From: an uncultured Bryobacterales bacterium
Lineage (GTDB): Bacteria > Acidobacteriota > Terriglobia > Bryobacterales > Bryobacteraceae
Assembly (NCBI GenBank): GCA_937959285.1
Contig: CALGAR010000137.1
Coordinates: 1-16,261 of the forward strand
Direction: 5' to 3'
Length of the DNA stretch: 16,261 nt
The notes beneath the pieces were generated by a model. The model did no database searches, was not told the origin of the DNA, and saw only the letters and a program-made list of their open reading frames with translations. Below, piece by piece: positions 6,274 to 13,365 of the stretch; within the stretch, counting starts at the first letter, position 1, and each line of letters starts with the position of its first letter. Position numbers and translations under genes: made by a program.

Positions 6274-8276
6274 GCCGTCTCCTTGGAAGTGGAAAGATAC
6301 CGACTCGCGATCAAAGACTCAACGACCGAGGCAGCCAGAAGAGCCAGCAGAAAATACCACGCCAGATTGTGGCGCTCCTCTCGCGGCTCGTTTGGCGTTG
6401 CAGCCGCCGCCGATTCGCCTTGCGGCGCGCCCTGCCACAAATTCAATGTCTCCTCAGGGATCGTCCGCAAATCCGACTCCCGCCTGTCGGGGTTCACAGC
6501 CACGAGTTCGTGCCGCCCGTTCTCGCGCCGGACTTCGTAGTACCCCGGCCTGGTGAGCTGCAAATTCTGTGTGGTAGCAGCCTCGCTTAATGATAGTGCC
6601 CTTTTGCCGTCAGGCCCGAGCACCTCTAATGCCCGGGATGCCGATCCTTCCCGCCGCAGCTCCAGATAAGAGCCCACCGCGTACCCCACCGAATTCTCTT
6701 CGAAGCCGCTCAGATATCGCGCGAGCCGTTCGACAAAGGGAACAAACGCTGGCCGCAACGGAAAATCGTTCGAAATGTTGTCGAAGGTCGAGGTAAACAC
6801 GACTACCCGGCCTTGACCCACGCGCTTCTCCAGCAGGATCGGCGTCTGGTCCGTCAGCCTCGCCACCACGCGAGCATCACCGGGGTCGACGTCGAACGCC
6901 TGATAGAACTTGACGTTCTCCCAGCGGTTCGTCCTTTGCAGCGCGGGATGCGCTTCGTCGGCCTTCCCGAGCGCCAGGAAGCGCTCGCCGGACCGGGCAG
7001 CGTACTTCGACTGCGCTATCTTCGACTCCAGGATTGGAACCATGGCACGCGCTGCGGCAGCAGGACCGATCGCAATCATGGCAGAGCCGCCGCTCTTGAT
7101 GCTCTGCACCAGCGCCCGCTCGAAAGAGGGCGGCAGCGACGCGACGTCGGAGATCACCGTAAACGCGAATTTTTCGGGAGCAACGTTCGCTACGCTGTCG
7201 GCGGACACGGCCTCCACCTGGAAGGCTCCGTCAGCGGTGGATTCCAGCGCGGCCTTGTAGTAGAGCAATCCGCGGCGCTGCCGTCCTTCGTGGACGAAGA
7301 GAACCCGCCTCGGGTCCGACCGCTCGACAGCAAACAGAAAGGAATCGTCAGCCGGAAGCGTGTCAGCCGAATCGATACGAACCTCGGCGCGGTTCCATCC
7401 ATGGGGCGCATCCAGGGTTAAGAACTCGACTGTCGCGCGGCCGTTCTCGGGAACATCTACTGTCTTGGTAGAAACCGTTTTGCCATTAACGACCAGCGAG
7501 ACATTCCGTGATGCCGCCGGGGTCGCGTACCCGGCGACCGTGGCAAGAATGCGGACTTTCTTGGGGTCGTTCACCACCCGCGGCGCTGTCACGGATTCCA
7601 CTGCCCAGTTCGGCTTCTCGGACCCGACGTTATGCAGCACAAGACGTGTATCGGAGGAGAGCGCAAGATCCGCGAATCCGGAAGGCATGGACGTCCGCTG
7701 CATGTCGCTGAAGAGGTGAACTTCGAGCGGAAGCTTCTCTGACTCCGAAAGGGACCGCAGCGCTCGCGCAAGTTCGCCAAAAGAACTCCGTCCATCGCCT
7801 GCTTCGACCGAGTTAATCGCAGCCCGCAGCTCGTCGACGGAGTTTGTTCTTTGTGTCAGCAGGTGAACCTGCGAGTCGAGTGCAAGGACTTGCCCGTAGC
7901 TGGCCGGACGCCACGAGTTCAGCAGGCTTGCCGCCTCCGTCTTTGCTGCCGCAAGACGATTGCCTTCCCGCATGCTGAAGGAGCGGTCGAGGACCATTAC
8001 AAGCAGGCTGCCGGTTCCCTCCCCCGGAGGAACGCTTCGCGTAACAAAGGGACTCGCGAACGCCAGAGTAAGAAGAACCACGACCGCGATGCGTGCAGCC
8101 ATCAGCAGGAGGTATCTCAGGCGGCGGTGTTTGATGGAGCTTTGCGTCCGCTGCTCGAAGAACATCAGCGAACTGAACTGCAGCGGCTCACTGCGATGAC
8201 GCCGCAGAAGGTGCACCCACAACGGAATGCCCACAGCGGCGAATCCGGCAAGGAACCAGGGCGATAAAAATCCCAC
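6270..8276 (-). CDS. BatA-type VWA-domain membrane protein
   Basis: This 668-residue protein begins with the BatA N-terminal signature (FLSPWFLAGFAAVGIPLWVH, then RRHR), which is the first membrane segment. A second segment follows at about 54-76. A VWA domain (about 90-220) then carries a full MIDAS metal site, Asp97-Arg-Ser99-Phe-Ser101, with a later SDMQ loop at 190-193. The middle (about 323-420) looks like a Rossmann/glutamine-amidotransferase-like fold without an obvious catalytic Cys. A single membrane helix (about 637-655) is near the C-terminus. BatA itself is about half this length, so this is the long form. It should sit in the inner membrane with its VWA domain towards the envelope. 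The start codon is GTG, supported by a strong SD (GGGGAGG) 6 nt upstream inside the DUF58 gene. Its stop overlaps the DUF4175 ATG. Confidence 0.85.
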   Translation of the reverse strand: MGFLSPWFLAGFAAVGIPLWVHLLRRHRSEPLQFSSLMFFEQRTQSSIKHRRLRYLLLMAARIAVVVLLTLAFASPFVTRSVPPGEGTGSLLVMVLDRSFSMREGNRLAAAKTEAASLLNSWRPASYGQVLALDSQVHLLTQRTNSVDELRAAINSVEAGDGRSSFGELARALRSLSESEKLPLEVHLFSDMQRTSMPSGFADLALSSDTRLVLHNVGSEKPNWAVESVTAPRVVNDPKKVRILATVAGYATPAASRNVSLVVNGKTVSTKTVDVPENGRATVEFLTLDAPHGWNRAEVRIDSADTLPADDSFLFAVERSDPRRVLFVHEGRQRRGLLYYKAALESTADGAFQVEAVSADSVANVAPEKFAFTVISDVASLPPSFERALVQSIKSGGSAMIAIGPAAAARAMVPILESKIAQSKYAARSGERFLALGKADEAHPALQRTNRWENVKFYQAFDVDPGDARVVARLTDQTPILLEKRVGQGRVVVFTSTFDNISNDFPLRPAFVPFVERLARYLSGFEENSVGYAVGSYLELRREGSASRALEVLGPDGKRALSLSEAATTQNLQLTRPGYYEVRRENGRHELVAVNPDRRESDLRTIPEETLNLWQGAPQGESAAAATPNEPREERHNLAWYFLLALLAASVVESLIASRYLSTSKETA

Positions 8277-9164
8277 CTACATCCTCCCCTGGCGAATGCT
8301 CAGATACTCACGCAGGCACTCGTCGAGCGCCCGGTTCGTGACAGCGAGGAAGTAGCCAATGCCCGCAGCCTGGGCCTTCGAGCGCAAGCCGGCAATATGC
8401 GCCTCCATTCGCGCCGGATACTCATGCCGCGCATACTCCGGAGTCACCTGAAGAGAATCTCCGGTCTCCATATCAAGCAGGATCCGTGGCTCTCGCAACG
8501 ATGGGCGGATCTCCTCGGGATCAAGGACGTGCAAGAGCACCAGCTCGTTGCCCCGGAAACGCAGCGGCTCCGTCGTCCGAATCACAGTCTCCGGCGATTC
8601 CCAGAAGTCTGAGACAACAACCACAATTCCCCTGCGCCTGAGAAGATCCTGGCACAGCACAAAAGGCTTCGCAAAATCTGTCCGCGTTCCCGGCTCCGCG
8701 CGCTCAATCGCATGCAGGATCCTCGCCATCTGCCCCTGCCGTCCGCTCGGGGGAACATAATCCCGGACCTCGTCATCGAAGACCACGACTCCAATCGCGT
8801 CCCGTTGATGATGAGCCAGGTAGGTCAGCGAAGCCGCGATATAGCGTGCATAGTCGATCTTGGGAACGCTGTGCGAGGAAAAGGCCATGGACTTGCTGGC
8901 GTCCAGCAGCACCGTCACGAGCGTATTGGTCTCGCCCCGGTACCGCTTCAAATAGGCGCGCTCCGTCCGGGCAAATACGTTCCAGTCCACGTGGCGCAGG
9001 TCATCGCCAGGAGCATAGGCGCGGTATTCGGCGAACTCCTGACTGAACCCGAAGTCCGGGGAGCGATGAAGCCCGGAGATGAATCCGTCGACCACAGTTT
9101 TCGCAACCAATTCCAGTCCGGAAATTGCGGCGAGAACGGACGGATTCAGGAAACGCTGTTCCAT
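8277..9164 (-). CDS. DUF58 family protein (VWA-like, MoxR partner)
   Basis: This is a 295-residue soluble protein of the DUF58 family. The signature YAPGDDLRHVDWNVFART (residues 50-67) is complete. The VWA-like core that follows has an intact MIDAS-type motif, Asp88-Ala-Ser90-Lys-Ser92, and a later VVVSDFWE strand. DUF58 proteins are almost always encoded next to a MoxR ATPase and are thought to bind divalent metal and act as its adaptor or target. No membrane segment is visible, so it is expected on the cytoplasmic side. The start at 9164 lies 18 nt after the MoxR stop. Its ribosome binding site (AGGA, about 10 nt away) is modest, and coupling to MoxR translation may help. The last codons contain the SD for the following BatA-like gene, whose GTG abuts this gene's TAG stop. 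Confidence 0.93.
   Translation of the reverse strand: MEQRFLNPSVLAAISGLELVAKTVVDGFISGLHRSPDFGFSQEFAEYRAYAPGDDLRHVDWNVFARTERAYLKRYRGETNTLVTVLLDASKSMAFSSHSVPKIDYARYIAASLTYLAHHQRDAIGVVVFDDEVRDYVPPSGRQGQMARILHAIERAEPGTRTDFAKPFVLCQDLLRRRGIVVVVSDFWESPETVIRTTEPLRFRGNELVLLHVLDPEEIRPSLREPRILLDMETGDSLQVTPEYARHEYPARMEAHIAGLRSKAQAAGIGYFLAVTNRALDECLREYLSIRQGRM
8283..8289 (-). promoter_or_regulatory. SD sequence selecting the GTG start of the BatA-like gene
   Basis: GGGGAGG lies 6 nt upstream of the GTG at 8274-8276, inside the last codons of the DUF58 gene. It supports the unusual GTG start and tight coupling of the two genes. Confidence 0.75.
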
Positions 9165-9182
9165 AACAACCAGTTCCTAAGC

Positions 9183-10211
9183 CTAATCCTTTGGAGGAGG
9201 CATTTGGGCGAGGAGCTTCTTCAGAATGTCGTCCTGCGTCAGCCGCTCAGACTCGGCATGAAAATTGAGAAGAATGCGGTGCCGCAGAATTGGAACCAGA
9301 AGCGCGGTGATGTCTTCGTAGGTGACATGGTACCGATGCCGCATCAAAGCGCGCGCCTTGGCCGCAAGCACGAGGAACTGAATACCTCGGACGCTAGCGC
9401 CAAAGTTGACATACTTCTTTACGAAGTCCGGTGCGGAGGGATCGGTATAGCGGGTCGCACGCACGAGGCTGACGGCGTAGCGAGCGACGGAGTCCGCGAT
9501 GGGAACCATTCGGACCAACTGCTGGAAACCGAGAATCTCCTCGGCGTTCGTCACCGCTTCCGGTTTGGCGACGTGCGTGGTCGTGGTCATCGAAATGACG
9601 CGCAGCTCATCCTCAGCGGACAGATAGTCGAGGACGGTATTGAAGAGGAACCGGTCGAGCTGGGCCTCAGGCAGCGGATAGGTTCCTTCGAGCTCGATCG
9701 GATTCTGCGTCGCCAGAACGAAGAACGGCGAAGGCAGCTTGTAGTGATTTCCGCGCACCGTGCATGAGAGCTCCTGCATGGCCTCAAGCAGCGCTGATTG
9801 CGTCTTCGGAGGCGTCCGGTTGACCTCGTCGGCCAGCAACACGTTACAGAAGATCGGCCCGGGGACGAAGGTCCACGTCCGGCGCCCCGTCGTGGGATCT
9901 TCCTCGATGATATCGGTCCCGGTAATATCCGAAGGCATCAGATCCGGGGTGAACTGGATGCGCTTGAACTCCAGCCCGAGGGTTTGCGCCATGGTGCGCA
10001 CCAGGAGCGTCTTGGCAGTCCCTGGCAAGCCGGTAATCAAGCAATGGCCGCCCACGAACAGCGCGATCATGACCTGTTCGAGGACCTCCTCCTGGCCGAC
10101 GATCACGCGGCGGACCTGCTCCACGATTGCGTCGTGAACCTGCTGGAAGCGCTCGATACGCGCCTGGAGCTCTGTCGAATCAAGTTGGGTTGCGGTGACG
10201 GGTGTCGTCAT
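9183..10211 (-). CDS. MoxR-family AAA+ ATPase
   Basis: This is a 342-residue AAA+ ATPase of the MoxR family. Walker A is GLPGTAKT (61-68), Walker B is LLADEVNR (125-132, with Asp128 and Glu129), sensor 1 is ATQNP (167-171), and an arginine-finger-like Arg187 lies in EAQLDRF. A GASVRG motif in the lid domain matches sensor 2. All catalytic residues are present. MoxR ATPases are chaperone-like rings that remodel or activate VWA proteins; the partners here are most likely DUF58 and the two VWA membrane proteins of the same operon. It is cytoplasmic. Its ATG overlaps the TGA of the upstream TPR-peptidase gene by 4 nt (10208-10211), and the SD is purine-rich but weak (AAGAGAGAA). The length is normal for the family. 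I give no symbol because moxR names a family rather than a defined orthologue. Confidence 0.95.
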   Translation of the reverse strand: MTTPVTATQLDSTELQARIERFQQVHDAIVEQVRRVIVGQEEVLEQVMIALFVGGHCLITGLPGTAKTLLVRTMAQTLGLEFKRIQFTPDLMPSDITGTDIIEEDPTTGRRTWTFVPGPIFCNVLLADEVNRTPPKTQSALLEAMQELSCTVRGNHYKLPSPFFVLATQNPIELEGTYPLPEAQLDRFLFNTVLDYLSAEDELRVISMTTTTHVAKPEAVTNAEEILGFQQLVRMVPIADSVARYAVSLVRATRYTDPSAPDFVKKYVNFGASVRGIQFLVLAAKARALMRHRYHVTYEDITALLVPILRHRILLNFHAESERLTQDDILKKLLAQMPPPKD

Positions 10212-12448
10212 TGTTCTCTCTTTTTGGTAGGTACCGGTTGCGGCTTGCCGTTCAGCTCAAGCAGCATCTTTTGCGCGGGACGGTAGCCGGGCGCGGCTTC
10301 GAGGGCAAGAAGCAGGTGCTCCTCGGCCTGCTCACGCCGGTTCGCCTTGTGCAAAGCCTGGGCCAGACGGAAATGTGCCGCCGCGGGATCCAGCGGTTTC
10401 GACGCGACAGCAGCCTGATACTCCACGATCGCAGAATCGAGGTTGCCCAGCTGCATCCACAGGTCGCCCAGCTTCCGGTGCAGTTCCTCGTCCTGCACAG
10501 GATAAATATAGTTGAGCCGCTGCAGCGCCTTTGCCGCCTCTTTCTGGTTGCCGAATTCCTCATGGAGCGAAGCCAGCTGCTTCAGACGCTCCGGACTGCG
10601 GCCTCCCGCCCGAGCATATCGGTCAAGCTCCGCCAGCGCCGACTTCTTATCGCCCTTGGCGAGATACGCATCCGCCAGTAACTCGTAGACGCTCCCCGCT
10701 TCCACGTAATCAGGGTAAATGTCGCGGATTGCGTTGCCTTCGCGAATGACCTCGTCGTGCATCTTCAGCTTCGCGTTTTCAACGAGGAGTCGGTAACGCT
10801 TCCGCCAGTCCTCATAGCCATCGACGCTTCGCTTTGTCTGTTCGGTTACCCAGGCCAGAAATTCCTTGTCAAAGGCCTCGGGCTCCATTCCGAGATGCTC
10901 GCGGATGACTTCCGGCGTCGATTTTGACTGGCCGAAGGAATGCATCATGTCGAGAAGCTTCTGGAATCCCCATTTGCCCGCGATGTAGTCGCAAATGCGG
11001 CCCGCCTGAAAATACGACACGATGACCTGCCCGGGATAGGACGGGCGGATGAAGCCGCGATCGAGCTCCGCCACCGGCAGCAGCAGCTTCTTGCGCAACG
11101 CCATGATAATGTCCGGACTCAGGCGGTCGCCCCACTCGGGATCGATCGCTGTTTCCTCATGGACCGCTACACCCTCTGTGAACCACCGCGGAACCTTATG
11201 CTTCGTCGCCGTGAGCACAAAGACGTGGCTCAGCTCGTGCCAAAGCGTGCTTGCCCAGTGGAAGCTCCCCGGCTTCCTGCCCGACGGGCTGTCCATCGCC
11301 ACAACCGTCCCGAACGTTACCCCAAGCGCGCCAAGTCCGGGCATTCCAAGCGCGCGGACAGCAAAGTCCTCATGGTCCGGGTAAACCTCCAGCCGGACAG
11401 GTTCGGAAAGCTTTACTTTGTATTTCTTCTCGTAAAGATCGATCGCGCGTAAGAGCTCGGGCTCGATGTATGCCCGCAGAAGTTCGTGTTCCTTCTTATG
11501 CAGCCTGACGACGGACTTGCTCGTACGGTAAGTGACAAAGTTTTTGTAACTGTCAAGCAGGTTCAGCGTATTGACCGTAGCGGGGCTGTTGTGGCCGTTC
11601 CGGAAGGAGAGTTCAAGGTGATGGCGCGCCTCTTCGTCCTTGCCGAGGCGCATCAGATTGATGCCGAGTTCCGAGTGCGCCTCCCATAGCTCCGGATTGA
11701 GCTCGATCGCTTTCCGGTAGAAGGCAATGCCTTCCTCATAGCGCCGGTTGAGCACAAGAAATCGCGCAGCCGTGGCAAACGCCTCGCCGTACCTGGGATT
11801 GATGGCAAGGATGCGGTCGAGCCAGGCATTCGGAGCCTGCGGCGTGGGATCGGGAAGAGCCAGCCAGTCGATGGCTGCGAGCACGGCCATCGCAGGAAGC
11901 CGCTCGCCGTCAATCGATAGCGCCTGGTCTGCCTGCTTTTTCGCCTTCTCCGTGTCGCCATCCTCGAGAGCGAGAGTCGCGAGCAGTTCACGCGCCTCCA
12001 CCAGCTTCGGATCCAGCTTAATTGCTTCCTCGGCCAGCTCGACCGCCTTCCTGTCGAATCCTTCGGAGGCAGCGAGCGCCAGCCCCACAATCGCCGGAGC
12101 GTAGTCCTTGCGAATCTCCAGCGCCTCCTCAAAGAGCTTTACGGCATCCCCTTTTTGAAAGTGATCCAGAAAGAGGCGCCCCCAGCGGACCCGGTAGTGA
12201 GGGTTTGCAGGCTGCGCCTTGACGGCCTGGCGGAACTCGTCATTGGCTTCGCGGTATTGACGCAACGCCCACAACGCCTCCGCCCGTATGTAAGGATCGG
12301 GACTCCCGGCGAGCCTGTTGTAACAGGCTCGCGCTTCGCTGAAACGCCCTCTCTGGCGATGGCCGGCGCACGTTTCCAGGGATTGTGCCGAAGCTGCAAC
12401 CGCTCCGACGGTCAGCGCCGCCGCCAACGCCAGGAGAGCCGGTTTCAT
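10208..12448 (-). CDS. Secreted TPR protein with gluzincin (HExxH) metallopeptidase domain
   Basis: This 746-residue protein starts with a signal peptide (about 1-21, ending in AASA before Gln22). TPR-like helices fill about 57-300. A zinc metallopeptidase domain of the peptidase-MA/gluzincin type covers about 318-520: His404-Glu-Leu-Ser-His408 is the zinc-binding helix, and Glu425 in RWFTEGVAVHEE is the expected third ligand, as in relatives with the 'W..EG.A' motif. All catalytic residues are present, so activity is likely. More TPR units follow at about 580-735, and the tail is basic. It should act in the periplasm or at the envelope, with the TPRs choosing partners. The start has an AGGAG site 8 nt upstream and overlaps the caspase-fold gene's stop by 4 nt; its own stop overlaps MoxR. 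The substrate is unknown, though proteins of the same operon are the natural candidates. Confidence 0.88.
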   Translation of the reverse strand: MKPALLALAAALTVGAVAASAQSLETCAGHRQRGRFSEARACYNRLAGSPDPYIRAEALWALRQYREANDEFRQAVKAQPANPHYRVRWGRLFLDHFQKGDAVKLFEEALEIRKDYAPAIVGLALAASEGFDRKAVELAEEAIKLDPKLVEARELLATLALEDGDTEKAKKQADQALSIDGERLPAMAVLAAIDWLALPDPTPQAPNAWLDRILAINPRYGEAFATAARFLVLNRRYEEGIAFYRKAIELNPELWEAHSELGINLMRLGKDEEARHHLELSFRNGHNSPATVNTLNLLDSYKNFVTYRTSKSVVRLHKKEHELLRAYIEPELLRAIDLYEKKYKVKLSEPVRLEVYPDHEDFAVRALGMPGLGALGVTFGTVVAMDSPSGRKPGSFHWASTLWHELSHVFVLTATKHKVPRWFTEGVAVHEETAIDPEWGDRLSPDIIMALRKKLLLPVAELDRGFIRPSYPGQVIVSYFQAGRICDYIAGKWGFQKLLDMMHSFGQSKSTPEVIREHLGMEPEAFDKEFLAWVTEQTKRSVDGYEDWRKRYRLLVENAKLKMHDEVIREGNAIRDIYPDYVEAGSVYELLADAYLAKGDKKSALAELDRYARAGGRSPERLKQLASLHEEFGNQKEAAKALQRLNYIYPVQDEELHRKLGDLWMQLGNLDSAIVEYQAAVASKPLDPAAAHFRLAQALHKANRREQAEEHLLLALEAAPGYRPAQKMLLELNGKPQPVPTKKREQ

Positions 12449-13365
12449 TTCTCCAACTCCTCTTGTGTTCGCGCCAGATCGAGAAGAAGCGCCGAAAGCT
12501 TCTTCCGATACTCGTTCACCGGCATCGCGGCTTTCTGGTACTTGAGGCGTTCAATCTCCTGCTCGATCTTTTCCTTCTTCGCGAAAAGCTGCTGCTTCTC
12601 GCCCGACTGCGCCGCAATCTGGGTCTGGCCGACTCGCATCACCGCCATCTGCGCCGCCAGCAATCCCTGGCCGTTCTCCGGACCGGGAGCCCGAACACCT
12701 TCGCCCTTTCCAGTATCGTCGAGCAGAGCGTGCTCCGTCGCCAGGCGCTTCTGCGATTCGTAAAAGCGTACCGTCTTCTGATCCGCGTAACGGTATGCCT
12801 CGAGCGCGGAAATGGCGCCGTTCTTATCCGTGTCAGCCGCGCCGTCCCGCAGCGCTTCGGCCCAGTAACGGGAAAAGACGACAGCATTCTTTTCCGTGCC
12901 CGTGCGGGTTGCAGTTATCACAACCCGGTTCTGCTTGCTCAATGCCGTCATTGAAGCGCCGCTGGCGCTGGTCATGTTGACCACTAGCTGCCGCGACGCC
13001 GGAATGCGATCCAGCATCTCTGCAAGCTCTGAAGCCGTCAGGTCTGGTCCGGGAATCGCAAACTTATAGTTGACGCCGTCGAAGCCGCCGTGGCCGATGA
13101 GCATCACGACGAGGCTGTCCGAAGCAGTTGCCCTCTTGGAGATGTCGGCGAGCACGGACTGGATCTTCGCTTTACTGGCGTCGTTCCCCCGCAGCGTCAC
13201 CACCTGGGACTCTTTGTTGTCCTTCAGCAGCTTGTCGATCTCCCCGGCGATTCCGGAAAATCTCTGATCGAACTCCGCTTCGCCGCCAATCCCGGCGATG
13301 GTCACGTAATGGGTTGCCGCGGGCACCGCCGCAGCAAGGGCCGCGAAGAGGAGGACCAATTTCAT
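12445..13365 (-). CDS. Secreted caspase/legumain-fold protein, probable pseudoenzyme
   Basis: This is a 306-residue protein with a signal peptide (MKLVLLFAALAAAVPAA). The core resembles clan CD peptidases (caspase/C13 type): a strand then Gly-His92-Gly-Gly in the place of the catalytic His, and a later strand VVNMTSASGASM where the nucleophile is expected. Active members read roughly 'D-A-C-H-S-G' or 'D-T-C' there; here Ser133 takes the Cys place, so Cys-protease activity should be lost. After the core comes an exact EF-hand-type loop (residues 178-189: D-x-D-x-N-G-x-I-S-x-x-E), then a coiled coil to the end (about 250-306). The frame is open to 13446, but the ATG at 13365 begins the signal peptide, has a G-rich SD, and overlaps the previous gene's TGA. 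A role as a calcium-responsive binding or scaffold protein is an inference, and so is the Cys-to-Ser alignment. Confidence 0.78.
   Translation of the reverse strand: MKLVLLFAALAAAVPAATHYVTIAGIGGEAEFDQRFSGIAGEIDKLLKDNKESQVVTLRGNDASKAKIQSVLADISKRATASDSLVVMLIGHGGFDGVNYKFAIPGPDLTASELAEMLDRIPASRQLVVNMTSASGASMTALSKQNRVVITATRTGTEKNAVVFSRYWAEALRDGAADTDKNGAISALEAYRYADQKTVRFYESQKRLATEHALLDDTGKGEGVRAPGPENGQGLLAAQMAVMRVGQTQIAAQSGEKQQLFAKKEKIEQEIERLKYQKAAMPVNEYRKKLSALLLDLARTQEELEK

Noticed and set aside
4432..6540. A 702-codon open frame on the plus strand
   Set aside because: It lies wholly opposite the DUF4175 and BatA-like genes. It has no recognisable domain, is rich in Arg, Leu and His, and such long antisense frames are expected opposite GC-rich genes with biased third positions.
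8712..9767. A 351-codon open frame on the plus strand
   Set aside because: It is opposite the DUF58 and MoxR genes, whose motifs are complete on the minus strand. Its sequence is simply the reverse reading of conserved regions.
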